Position numbers and translations under genes: made by a program. Positions 9,429 to 17,281 of a stretch of 64,000 bases of DNA are shown here, piece after piece (position 1 is the first letter of the stretch; every line of letters begins with the position of its first letter). The DNA lies in NCBI RefSeq assembly GCF_000422545.1, contig NZ_AULZ01000012.1:1-64000 (forward strand), written 5' to 3'. Below the pieces are notes generated by a model. The model searched no databases and was not told where the DNA came from. It saw only the letters and a list, made by a program, of their open reading frames with translations. Source of the DNA: Desulfocurvibacter africanus subsp. africanus DSM 2603. Lineage in GTDB: Bacteria > Desulfobacterota > Desulfovibrionia > Desulfovibrionales > Desulfovibrionaceae.

Positions 9429-10448
9429 CTATCCTCCCAGGGAGGTCCGCAGACCGCCCCTGTTGCGTTCAAAGGCGTCGAGCCACAGGGAGACCACCAA
9501 TCCCTGGATGTCGTTGCTTGCCTCGGACTTGGAGACCTCGAGTTTCTCGCCGCTTTCGTTGTGGATCTCCACGCGCACGCTCTGCGGCGCGGAGTTGTCG
9601 GCCACCCGCACGCCCAGATCACCGGACGCGGTCCTGGACAGGGGCATGATGGCCTCGGGTCCGGCCTCGCCCATGAGCCCGACCCCGCGGGCAAAGGGGA
9701 AGACCGTGGGCCGGCTGACGATGCCGCCCTTGGCAAAGGCCATGACGCCCGACTGGTCGAAGGCCAGGCCATGGGCGGCATAGACCGGTTCTGCTATCGG
9801 GTAGCCGCCATAGGTTGTGCCCCCGGTCGTGCCTCCGCTTCCACTGCCCAGCCAGCCACTCAGGGCGCTGCCCAGGTAGGAGCCGACCGTCTTGGCCAGC
9901 CAGCCCGTGGCCATCTGGATGGCGATGCGCTTGAGGTCGTCGATGATCGAATCGGTCATGGACTTGAAGTTCGCCTTGCCGCCCGCTGCAACGGTCTGGA
10001 TGACCTGGCCGAATTCCTCCATGGTGTTCTTGCCGAGCGCCTTGATCTCGTCCGAGACGTCCATGGCCTTTTCGCCCCACTCCTCCATTTCCTTGATGCC
10101 GACCTGGACTCTCTCCTTGGTCTTCTCCGTGGCCCAATCCCAAGCCTGGCCGCTTTTCTCCGACAACCAGCTCCTATTCATAGATGCCTGCTGGCTCTGG
10201 GCCTCCATGTCGGCCGCGGTCACGGGCCCGGACAAATCGGAGACGGAGCCAGCGGGATTGCCGAGGCGCAGACTGCTCAGAGCGGTGCCGCCCGCGGCCA
10301 CGGTCTTTTTATGCGCTTCCGCCGTGCCGAGAGCGGCCGCGGACACCTGCTGCATTTCCTTGGTGGCCGTGCGCAGCTCGGCGCTCGCCTGAGTGAGCGT
10401 CCGGAGATCCTTTTCAGTGAACTTGTATTCATTCGTCGCGATGGCCAT
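9429..10448 (-). CDS. Tail tape measure protein, unusually short (flexible tail)
   Basis: 339 residues. It starts with a charged helical region (FTEKDLRTLTQASAELRTATKEM) and a Gly/Ser-rich middle (GWLGSGSGGTTGG). It ends with the lambda-family tape-measure signature (GEAGPEAIMPLSRTASG-LGVRV). Tape length sets tail length at about 0.15 nm per residue in studied siphophages, which would imply a tail of only about 50 nm, against 853 residues in lambda. The gene follows the frameshifted G/GT pair, as expected. No frameshift or deletion scar is visible, so the short length looks genuine. Confidence 0.8.
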   Translation of the reverse strand: MAIATNEYKFTEKDLRTLTQASAELRTATKEMQQVSAAALGTAEAHKKTVAAGGTALSSLRLGNPAGSVSDLSGPVTAADMEAQSQQASMNRSWLSEKSGQAWDWATEKTKERVQVGIKEMEEWGEKAMDVSDEIKALGKNTMEEFGQVIQTVAAGGKANFKSMTDSIIDDLKRIAIQMATGWLAKTVGSYLGSALSGWLGSGSGGTTGGTTYGGYPIAEPVYAAHGLAFDQSGVMAFAKGGIVSRPTVFPFARGVGLMGEAGPEAIMPLSRTASGDLGVRVADNSAPQSVRVEIHNESGEKLEVSKSEASNDIQGLVVSLWLDAFERNRGGLRTSLGG

Positions 10449-10496
10449 GCTTCACCGCCTGCTTGCGGCTAGGGGTTATGGCCGGCCGGGCGGGCT

Positions 10497-11119
10497 TTAA
10501 CCCGTCCGGCCGGCGCGCTCCTCGCGCTCCTGGTACATCCGCCGCAGCGCTTCGGCCTCCAGGAGCCTGATCTTGCGCCACAGGGAGCGCGTGGGCTCGA
10601 TGCCCAGCCAGTGGGCTGTCACCTCCACGGCCGGGTAGGAAAGGCCCACGGCGCCACCCGGGCCTACTCGCCACTGCGTCTGGAGCGCTGTCCACAAGGC
10701 CCAGGCCGCGCGGTTTTCGCGCGCAAGCTCGGGCGCTTTCCACTCGCACGTGGCGCATGGGGGCTGGCCTCCATGATCTGTGCGGCAGGTCTGGCAGTAG
10801 GACTGCCGCGTGGCGTCGGCCGCCCACTGCCAGACCGCTACGAGTTTTTTTCAGTGTCCGGGCTGCCGAAGGTCTCGGCCAGCACGGCCCGGTGCAGCGC
10901 GGCCACGTCCCTGTTGCTCTGTCTGGCCCTGGCCCAGGCCTCGGGGCAGGTCTGCTCCAGGGTCTCGCGCATGAGCTGCCGGCGGCCGGCGATGCGCTCA
11001 TGGTCGCTCTTGTTCTCGTCCAAAAGCTCACTCTCGCGGGCCAGATAGGCGTCGGCCGCCTCAAAGGACAGGCCGCAGAATTCCACTTCGGCCCCGGACG
11101 GCAGGGTCAGCTTGGGCAT
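10497..11119 (-). CDS. Tail assembly chaperone GT fusion made by -1 ribosomal frameshift
   Basis: Translation shifts back one base on A-AAA-AAC (10844-10850). The first 92 codons of the G frame are followed by 115 codons of the -1 frame, giving a product of about 207 residues. The extension contains C-Q-T-C and C-A-T-C 12 residues apart, a possible zinc knuckle, then a Trp-rich part (TALQTQWRVGPGG, TRSLWRKIRLLEAEAL) resembling DUF1799-type tail proteins. In lambda the G/GT pair binds the tape measure and recruits tube subunits. The extension has no start codon of its own upstream of residue W-A-L-W, which supports expression by frameshift. There is no other gene between tube and tape measure. 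Confidence 0.85.
10838..11119 (-). CDS. Tail assembly chaperone G (0-frame product)
   Basis: 93 residues, the unshifted product. It starts MPKLTLPSGAEVEF, a typical beginning for this chaperone class, has a helical body (AGRRQLMRETLEQTCPEAW) and stops six bases after the slippery heptamer. It would be made in excess over the GT fusion. The ATG follows AGGAGTCCAC. It lies directly after the tube gene, as G follows V in lambda. Confidence 0.82.
   Translation of the reverse strand: MPKLTLPSGAEVEFCGLSFEAADAYLARESELLDENKSDHERIAGRRQLMRETLEQTCPEAWARARQSNRDVAALHRAVLAETFGSPDTEKNS
10844..10850 (-). promoter_or_regulatory. -1 programmed frameshift site A AAA AAC
   Basis: On the minus strand the heptamer reads A AAA AAC in exactly the register needed for tandem slippage (0 frame GAA AAA AAC TCG TAG). 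The -1 frame is closed just upstream by TGA and open for 115 codons downstream. Position in the chaperone between tube and tape measure is the conserved site for such a shift in long-tailed phages. Confidence 0.85.
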
Positions 11120-11127
11120 GTGGACTC

Positions 11128-12072
11128 CTAATAGCCGGCCACGTCGTTGGTCAGCGTGACCACGACGGCGCTGTTGTTCACGGCGTCGTCGCCGAAGTAG
11201 GCCTTCCAGGGCAGCTGGATCTTCACGCCCTGCGGGCCCTCGATGGCCGGGGCCTGCTGTTCGAGCACGACCTCGGGGAACAGGAAGGACAGGCTGTGCG
11301 TGCCGCTGGTGAAAGACAGGCGCAGGCTCGTCTCGGCCATGTTCACGGCCTTGTTAAGCAGCGTCGCGTCCTCGAACAGGGCGCTCAGCGTGCCGCTGAT
11401 GCTGGCCACGCCCTCGGGCAGGCTGTTGCGCGTGCCCTGGCCGCCGATGACGTAGTTGCCGGTGTCCAGGCCGAAATCCATCTCCAGGGAGAACTCGGTG
11501 CAATTGGCCAGCGCTACGCCGTTTTCCTCGATCGAGGCCTGGAAGTTCTGGAAACGGTCGAAGGCGATGGCCGCCGGGTCGAGCTGGTAAGGCGTGGCCG
11601 AAGGCGCGGACTCGGTGGCGCCGACGATGCCGATGCTGGCCACGAGTTCGGCGTCGCCGCCAACGGACATGGACAGCTTGGAGGCCTTGCAGCCCGAGCA
11701 GAAGATGTACTGGCCGATGTCCTCGAAGCGCTTCTCCAGGCCGAAGCTCGGCATGGCCTCGCCAAGCTTGAAGGTATGCGTGTAGGGGCCTGCGCCGGTG
11801 GTGGCCGGCGCGCCGAACATGGCTTTGAGCCAGTTGCCCATGGCGCGCACGTCCACGGGCACGCTCAGGTCGCCGGCCACGTCCATGTTGCCGGCAAAGG
11901 GCATGACCGGATCGCGGCGGCCGGTGATGGTCTGGGCGGCCTGCAGCGTGCGCGTGCCCTTAACGCTGCAGGTGTTGAAAGGCATGGCCTTGCCGGCCTT
12001 GACGGCCGGGGCGGTCTTGTAGCTCTGCTCGAAATCGAGGAGCAGCTTGGATTTGGAACCCTTGGCCTGCAT
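11128..12072 (-). CDS. Major tail tube protein (flexible tail)
   Basis: 314 residues. The N-terminus is KGSKSKLLLDFEQSYKTAP, followed by a beta-rich body (GAGPYTHTFKLGEAMPSFGLE) typical of Phage_tube_2-type tube proteins, with a Cys pair at C-S-G-C. Hexameric rings of this protein stack around the tape measure. It lies between the terminator-like gene and the chaperones, as in lambda U-V-G. The C-terminal sixth (SGTHSLSFLFPEV) may be a surface domain. Confidence 0.8.
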   Translation of the reverse strand: MQAKGSKSKLLLDFEQSYKTAPAVKAGKAMPFNTCSVKGTRTLQAAQTITGRRDPVMPFAGNMDVAGDLSVPVDVRAMGNWLKAMFGAPATTGAGPYTHTFKLGEAMPSFGLEKRFEDIGQYIFCSGCKASKLSMSVGGDAELVASIGIVGATESAPSATPYQLDPAAIAFDRFQNFQASIEENGVALANCTEFSLEMDFGLDTGNYVIGGQGTRNSLPEGVASISGTLSALFEDATLLNKAVNMAETSLRLSFTSGTHSLSFLFPEVVLEQQAPAIEGPQGVKIQLPWKAYFGDDAVNNSAVVVTLTNDVAGY

Positions 12073-12087
12073 GATGATTTCCTCCTA

Positions 12088-12534
12088 TCAGCCTAGTGTT
12101 TTCGGTAACTTGGCGGTCACGAGCATGGTCAGCTCGAAATATCCGTCCTCGGGCGAAGTGCTCTGGGCTTCGATGGGCCCAAGCGTCTCCACGTCCACGG
12201 CGCCGCTGATGGCCGCCTGCACGCGCGGCAAAAGCTCGCTGCGCAGGCGCTTGAGGCCCCGGTACTCCGTACGGTTCGTGGTGCTCTCCACTTGGTCATC
12301 GGCCACGCCGAGCAGCACCGCGACCTGCAGTTCGTGCAGCTTGACCTCGCCCGTGACGCTCTTTTGCGGGTCGAAAGCGATGTACGGGCAGTCGAGCTTG
12401 CCGGGCTTGCTGCGCGGGTTCACGCCCACAAAGCGCGCAAGCGGCCGGCCGAAGGTGGCGCTGATCCAATCGTTCAGCTCCGTGTTGGCGGCCACGGCCG
12501 CTTCCCAGGCTGTACACAGGTCGTAGCTGTCCAT
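12088..12534 (-). CDS. Tail terminator / completion protein, first gene of the flexible-tail operon
   Basis: 148 residues from the ATG at 12534, chosen because AGGA lies eight bases upstream; longer starts read into the control region. The fold looks alpha/beta with a conserved CPYIAFDP centre and a final beta strand (YFELTMLVTAKL). Size and place just before the tube match lambda gpU/gpZ-type terminators, which cap the tube. No head gene precedes it: the control element and an opposite-strand non-phage gene come next, so the operon begins with the tail. Confidence 0.65.
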   Translation of the reverse strand: MDSYDLCTAWEAAVAANTELNDWISATFGRPLARFVGVNPRSKPGKLDCPYIAFDPQKSVTGEVKLHELQVAVLLGVADDQVESTTNRTEYRGLKRLRSELLPRVQAAISGAVDVETLGPIEAQSTSPEDGYFELTMLVTAKLPKTLG

Positions 12535-12605
12535 GCCGTCTTTCCTCGTAAGGGCTCGTAAAGGTTGTGGCCCCATGGGCCGGCCCATGGAGCAGCCCAT
12601 GGGTA

Positions 12606-12675
12606 GTCAGACAGGCGCAGGATAGTCGGGAGGACGAAAAGACGGGATGGCGTGGTGCAGGATATGCGCGCTATG
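12606..12675 (-). promoter_or_regulatory. Tail-regulon control element, copy F
   Basis: About 70 bp, 72 bp upstream of the flexible-tail operon. On the top strand it contains GTCAGACAGGCG, GGGAGG, GGGATGGCG, GGTGCAGGATATGCGCG. The same blocks in the same order and nearly the same spacing occur upstream of the contractile-tail operon and both orphan cassettes. In the direction of transcription TATCCTGC(A/G)CC occurs twice, about 40 bp apart, which could be a duplicated activator half site. There is no good -35 box, as expected for an activator-dependent promoter. Confidence 0.75.
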
Positions 12676-13020
12676 ACGGGGGCATGCGGAGCGGACTTGG
12701 CGGAAGAGGAAGGCAGAGGCCGCGGACAGCGGCCCCAGGGCTCGGGGCAGCCGCTTGACGAGCGGGATAATTCATTAGAATATTTGAAAACTTGTCTCAC
12801 CCGGCCTGCGCAACGCGTGACGTTACCCTGCGTTCCCGCGCGCCTTGCGGCAATCCGCGCGAGCGGGTCAGCAGGCCAGGCAAGTGAGGCAGGTCAGGCA
12901 GGTCAGCCAAATCAGGCAGGCAGATACGGCGAAAAAGGCCTTCGCGCACAGGCTGGGCAAGATGCACGCCTGCGCGAAGCGCAGCCGTATCGGATGTCAC
13001 TCGTACGCAAGGAGGCTGCG
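12676..13020. other. Intergenic region with CAGG-type short repeats
   Basis: No convincing gene. Between 12870 and 12930 the sequence repeats CAGGCAGGT/CAGGTCAG units, similar in texture to the low-complexity end of the HTH gene near 61.6 kb. An AT-rich patch around 12766-12800 (TAATTCATTAGAATATTTGA) may hold the promoter of the rightward gene. A ribosome site AAGGAGG lies just before 13021. Confidence 0.5.
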
Positions 13021-13434
13021 ATGAAACGTTCCGAGCAGGCCCAGTCCCAGCACGACAGCATGGCCTTCACCCTGGCCGGCTACCTGGGCCGCACGCAGGG
13101 CTGCGCCCTGGTCAAGGCCGACGGCATCTGCGGCTATGAGCGGCCGGACCCGATCAAGAGCGATGGCCAAAGCCTTGTCCCGGATCTCATGGCCTGGCGT
13201 TCGAAGCCCTCCATCGCCAAATCCGTGTCCCCCAACTACATCTGCGAGGTCGAGACCGCCTGCAGCATCAGCTCCGAGCACGCAGCCGGCCAGCTCGGGG
13301 TTTTCGCCGCCGAGGCCAAGCGGGTCGGGGCGGAGTTCATCCTGCTGGTGCCCAAGGCCGTGGTGCCTGTCGCGCGCGATGTCCTCACCAAGCTCGGCAT
13401 CCACAACGCCAAGATCATGTCCCTGTCGGAATAG
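13021..13434 (+). CDS. Hypothetical protein, possible PD-(D/E)XK-like fold
   Basis: 137 residues from the ATG after AAGGAGGCTGCG; the frame is open further upstream but has no better start. VPDLMAW followed 22 residues later by YICEVETA, then a helix (AAGQLGVFAAEAKRVGA) and a strand (FILLVPKAVV), resembles the core of nuclease-like PD-(D/E)XK proteins in which the Lys is replaced. It lies opposite the flexible-tail operon. I cannot name a family. The stop codon is the first triplet of a MITE-like repeat. Confidence 0.6.
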   Translation: MKRSEQAQSQHDSMAFTLAGYLGRTQGCALVKADGICGYERPDPIKSDGQSLVPDLMAWRSKPSIAKSVSPNYICEVETACSISSEHAAGQLGVFAAEAKRVGAEFILLVPKAVVPVARDVLTKLGIHNAKIMSLSE

Positions 13435-13540
13435 AGCATTTTGCTTTTGAGAATGCTCTGCAAGCCCTGCGCAGGTGCAGGCGCAATTCACTTGCGCCGT
13501 CAACGCCGGAGCAGGCGTCTTCAAGCAAATTGCATTTGAA
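13432..13540 (+). repeat. MITE-like repeat, copy 1 (diverged)
   Basis: Begins with the TAG stop of the upstream gene and reads TAGAGCATTTTGC, then a hairpin AGAGCATTTT/AGAATGCTCT, CTGCAAGCC, and GGCGCAATTCACTTGCGCC. The right end is degenerate (AAGCAAATTGCATTTGA). It is the most decayed of four near-full-length copies. Confidence 0.8.
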
Positions 13541-13650
13541 ATGGGGGGTCCAGGGGAATCATTCCCCTGGTGGGAGGGTCTGGGAGGGCAAAGCCCTGCC
13601 CAGTTTCTGTCAGTTCTTGTGCAAAACGCTCAACAAGCAATCTGCCATAC

Positions 13651-13676
13651 AAAGGCCCCGGTCGCCCGGGGCCTTT
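13651..13676. terminator. Bidirectional terminator
   Basis: Perfect 11-bp arms AAAGGCCCCGG / CCGGGGCCTTT with a TCGC loop, lying between converging genes. About 80-100 bp upstream is another strong hairpin (CCAGGGGAATcATTCCCCTGG at 13551-13571). Confidence 0.75.
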
Positions 13677-13735
13677 GTGTATCGATTGGTCGCAACAGCC
13701 GGCGGACCTGCCGGCAGCGTCACACCAGGGGCTGG

Positions 13736-15763
13736 CTAGGCGTCCTTCAGCTCCTCCACCAGGCGTTTGAGCACCTGGGCTTGGCCGGCCAGCTCCATGA
13801 CGGCCTTGGCCGCCTCGCCCATGGCCTGGGCCGTCTCCGAGGAGATGGCGCTGACCTGCTCCACGGCGCGGCTGATCTCCTCGCTGGCCGTGGACTGCTG
13901 CTCCGAGGCCGTGGCGATGCCGCGCACCTGGTCCGAAGCCTTTTCCACCAGCTGCACGATCTCCCGCAGGGCCTCGCCGGATTCGCGGGCCAGCTGGGTG
14001 GCCTGCTCGATGGTCTGCACCGAGCGGTCCACGTTGTCCATGTTCTTGCGCGTGCCCTGCTGCACGCCGCGGATGGCGTTGCCGACCTCGGTGGTGGCCT
14101 GCATGGTCTTCTCGGCCAGCTTGCGCACCTCGTCGGCCACCACGGCGAAGCCGCGCCCGGCATCTCCGGCGCGGGCCGCCTCGATGGCCGCATTGAGGGC
14201 CAGCAGGTTGGTCTGGTCGGCGATGTCCGAGATGACGTTCATGATCCGGCCGATGGCCTCGGCCTGCCGTCCCAGATCCTCCATGTCCTTCTTGAGCGCC
14301 ACGGACTGGTTCTGCACCTCGCCTATGCCGGCCAAAACCCGGCCCACGATGGCCGCGCCCGCCTCGGCCTTGGTGCGCGCCCTGTCCGAGACCGCGGCCG
14401 CGTCGCCGGCGTTCCTGGCCACCTCGAGCACCGAGGCGTTCATCTCCTCCATGGTCGTGGCCGTCTCGCCGATGCGCTTGGACTGCTCGTCCACGCCCTT
14501 GTCCGACTGCTCGATCTGCGCCGACAGCTCCTCCGAGGACGAAGACACGACCTCGACCACGCCCTCCAGCCTGGCCGCGGCCTGCAGCATGCCTTCGCGC
14601 TTGGCCGACTCGGCCTGGGCCTTGGCCTGCTGGGCCTCCTGCGTGGCCTTGCGGGCCTGCTCGGCCTGCGCCTCGGCCTCGCGGGTCTTGGCCTCGGCCT
14701 GGGCGAACATGCTGCGCAGGTTCTCGACCATGCGCCCGAGCGCCTGGGCCAGCATGCCGATCTCGTCGCGATTGGTGACCGTCAGGGTCTGGTCCAGCTG
14801 GCCGTCGGCCACCCTGGAGGCAAACTCGGCGGCGCGGATGATGGGTTTGGTCAGGGAGCGGGCAACGACCACGGAAAGGCCGAGCATGAGCAGGCCCACG
14901 AGCGCGGAAATCAGGATCACGGAGCTCGTGATGCTCTGCTGGGTGGTCTCGATGACGTCGCGCCGTATGCCGATGAAGAACATGCCCGCGGTCTTGCCGT
15001 TAGCGGCTATGATGGGCCAGTAGGCCGTGTCGTGGTCACTGCCCAGGATCTTGTTGCGGCCGATGAAGGGCTGCGCGCGCTGGATCACGGTCTCCAGGAC
15101 CACGGGGTTGTCCATCTTCGTGCCCACGGCCCGCTTGCCGTTCACTTGGATGGTGGTGGAGGCCCGCGTGTCACCATCAAAGAGCGTACATTCCACTCCC
15201 AAGCGCTGCTTGATGGAGTCCACGAACTTCAGGGAGGCCAGGTCGATGCCGGGCGTGATCACGCCCACGATCCGGCCGTCCAGGCGCACGGGCTGGCCCG
15301 CGCGCAGGGACAATTTGACCACCCTGCCCGGCTCCATGCCCACCGAGGCCTGGCCGTTGAGCGCCTTTTGCACATTGGTCTGATTGAGGATGGAGTCCCC
15401 GGCCTTGTCCGAGTGGCCGCGCGCCAGGACCGAACCGCGGCTGTCGGCGATGGTGATGAATTCGACCCCCGAGGAGCCCATGACCTCCCGGGCGTAGCCG
15501 CGCAGGAAGGCGGCGTCGCCCTGGTCCAGGGCCCTGGCCACGTCAGGGTTCTCGGCCATGAGCTTGGCCACGGTCGACAGCATCAGCGCGTTGTCCCGGA
15601 CCTCATGGTCCAGGCTGTTCATGTAGGTCCGGAGACGCTGCAGGGACTCGGCGTCGAATTCCTTGCTCACGTAATGGTTCACGCCGAACACGATACAGCT
15701 TGCCAATAGGACGATGGTGCTTAGGCAAACGCCCAGGATCTTCCAGAAAAATGATATGCGCAC
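13736..15763 (-). CDS. Methyl-accepting chemotaxis protein
   Basis: 675 residues from a GTG start behind GGAGGG. Residues 7-28 form the first membrane segment. A periplasmic Cache-type sensor follows ([23 protein letters not shown]-like strand pattern). A second membrane segment lies near residues 280-300 ([20 protein letters not shown]), then HAMP, and then the signalling hairpin with the highly conserved tip around [21 protein letters not shown] long Ala/Glu-rich coiled coil separates HAMP and the signalling domain. It senses an unknown ligand and controls CheA; nothing links it to the tail genes. It lacks an obvious CheR-tethering pentapeptide at the C-terminus. Confidence 0.95.
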   Translation of the reverse strand: MRISFFWKILGVCLSTIVLLASCIVFGVNHYVSKEFDAESLQRLRTYMNSLDHEVRDNALMLSTVAKLMAENPDVARALDQGDAAFLRGYAREVMGSSGVEFITIADSRGSVLARGHSDKAGDSILNQTNVQKALNGQASVGMEPGRVVKLSLRAGQPVRLDGRIVGVITPGIDLASLKFVDSIKQRLGVECTLFDGDTRASTTIQVNGKRAVGTKMDNPVVLETVIQRAQPFIGRNKILGSDHDTAYWPIIAANGKTAGMFFIGIRRDVIETTQQSITSSVILISALVGLLMLGLSVVVARSLTKPIIRAAEFASRVADGQLDQTLTVTNRDEIGMLAQALGRMVENLRSMFAQAEAKTREAEAQAEQARKATQEAQQAKAQAESAKREGMLQAAARLEGVVEVVSSSSEELSAQIEQSDKGVDEQSKRIGETATTMEEMNASVLEVARNAGDAAAVSDRARTKAEAGAAIVGRVLAGIGEVQNQSVALKKDMEDLGRQAEAIGRIMNVISDIADQTNLLALNAAIEAARAGDAGRGFAVVADEVRKLAEKTMQATTEVGNAIRGVQQGTRKNMDNVDRSVQTIEQATQLARESGEALREIVQLVEKASDQVRGIATASEQQSTASEEISRAVEQVSAISSETAQAMGEAAKAVMELAGQAQVLKRLVEELKDA

Positions 15764-16333
15764 AGGTTCCCTCCGAATACCGCATCAGGTAGCAAGCACT
15801 CAGTACCGGTACATCCAATGCACCATACGTACTGTCCCAAACGCCCTCGAAGCACAGGCCTGCGACAGGCCAAACATTGCTCTGGAACGAGGCATCAACG
15901 CCTCGTGAATTTCGAATCACATATTGCAAATGGTGCCGCAGGCTCCTGCGGCCGGATGTTCAGCTTGCCCTTGCCGCACTGTTTCCGGCAGGAGATGCGG
16001 CAAGTACTTTGAGCGTAAATGCAATTTGTCCTGTATCACCAGCCAAAAGCTTACTCAGGCTTTGAAACTATCTATTGATTTCTTAAAAGCTGTTTATATA
16101 AGAGCACTTCCCAACAGAAAAGGCAACCTTCTGTCAAGTTGATAAAAAATAACAACAACCTGCGCTGTGGCCATAGATTTCCAGGCAGAAACACCCTTGT
16201 GGGATAAGTATTTACAGGGATCACCGCGCATGCCTTCATGGCCTGGCCGAGCAGACCGCCAGGTCATTATTTATTTGGCCTGCGCGCCAGGATGGCTTGC
16301 CGGGTCGCTCTGGCGGGGCTACCATGTTCGATT
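15764..16333. other. Intergenic region, no gene seen
   Basis: Contains two short hairpins (CGAGGCatcaacGCCTCG near 15890; GCCGCAGGctCCTGCGGC near 15940) and an AT-rich part from 16060 to 16160 that could carry the promoter of the nuclease gene. No coding frame with family features was found. Confidence 0.5.
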
Positions 16334-16861
16334 ATGCGCGGCATTGCCCTGCTCATGCTCCAGATCGGGCTCCTGGCCATGTTCCTGATCGGGCCCCTGC
16401 CCTGGCCCGGGCTTTGCTATGCCCTGCCGGCCAAAGTCATCAAGGTCAGCGACGGCGACACCCTGACCGTGCTCACCGAGGATAAGCGCCAGGTACGCGT
16501 GCGGCTGTTCGGCATCGACTGCCCGGAGAAGAAGCAGGCCTACGGCAGCAGGGCCACGGAATTCACCAGAGAAATGGCCGCCCTGCAGGACGTGGACGTG
16601 CAGGAGCTGGACGTGGACCGCTACGGCCGCATCATCGGGCGCATCACCCTGGAGGACGGCCGCGTGCTCAACGCCGAGATCGTGGCCCATGGCTGGGCCT
16701 GGGTCTATCGGGCATACTGCAAGATGGCCGAATGCACGGCCTGGCTGCAGTTGGAGGCCCGCGCCAGGCAGCAGCGGATCGGGCTGTGGCAGGGCAAGGA
16801 CCCCGTGCCGCCCTGGGAATGGCGCAAGGCTCGGCGCGAGGAGCGGCGCAAGAAAAAGTAA
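16334..16861 (+). CDS. Secreted thermonuclease-family (SNase-like) nuclease
   Basis: 175 residues from the ATG at 16334; upstream in-frame ATGs exist (16292, 16238), but this start gives a clean signal peptide (MRGIALLMLQIGLLAMFLI) ending near CYA. The SNase OB-fold is plain: VIKVSDGDTLTVL, RVRLFGIDCPE (first catalytic Arg; Glu follows in the EKKQ turn), DVDRYGRIIGRI (second catalytic Arg) and LNAEIVAHGWAWVYR. The family hydrolyses DNA and RNA with Ca2+. The Lys/Arg tail (RREERRKKK) is unusual for an exported form. The gene converges on the first orphan tail cassette. Confidence 0.9.
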   Translation: MRGIALLMLQIGLLAMFLIGPLPWPGLCYALPAKVIKVSDGDTLTVLTEDKRQVRVRLFGIDCPEKKQAYGSRATEFTREMAALQDVDVQELDVDRYGRIIGRITLEDGRVLNAEIVAHGWAWVYRAYCKMAECTAWLQLEARARQQRIGLWQGKDPVPPWEWRKARREERRKKK

Positions 16862-16903
16862 GGCCCCGGCTTCACGCCGAGGCCCTGTGATTTCCAGTCT
16901 CGC

Positions 16904-17281
16904 CTAGCCGCCCGCCGGCGGCTGCGCCGGCTGCTCGGGCCAGGGGCAGGCCGCATCATCCGGCCCGGCCCAGGGGAAGCCCTGCTGCTCGGGCATGTCC
17001 CGCAAGGCCTGCCGATAGTCTTGCCAGGCCTGCCGCGCGGCATCGCCCGCGTGGGGATAGTCGTTCAGGGCGTAGCGATCCGTGGCCGCCAGCCGGCGGT
17101 CGCGCTCGGCGCGGATGGCGGTGGCGAGCACATCCGTGGGCCACACCCAAGCGCCGTCCTGCCAATTCTGCCGGGCGTCTTGAGGCGCGCTTGGTACTAT
17201 TAGGCCGCCGTCAGGCGCGTGCACGCCTGGCCCGAAGGCGCCGATGTAGTTGCCGCTTGCATCGATGTAATGCTTGGTCAT
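16904..17281 (-). CDS. Tail fibre assembly chaperone (APC), orphan cassette 1
   Basis: 125 residues. The APC hallmark is complete: IRAERDRRLAATDRYALNDY, WQDYRQALRDMPEQQGFPWA, DDAACPWPEQ. The N-terminal part (YIDASGNYIGAFGPG) looks like the fibre-contacting half. Its ATG overlaps the stop of the fibre gene in ATGA fashion, which implies coupled translation and a one-to-one partnership with that fibre. Confidence 0.85.
   Translation of the reverse strand: MTKHYIDASGNYIGAFGPGVHAPDGGLIVPSAPQDARQNWQDGAWVWPTDVLATAIRAERDRRLAATDRYALNDYPHAGDAARQAWQDYRQALRDMPEQQGFPWAGPDDAACPWPEQPAQPPAGG

Noticed and set aside
10429-11064. 211-codon frame covering the G/GT region
   Set aside because: It is the third frame; the -1 frame entered from the heptamer gives a recognisable chaperone extension instead.
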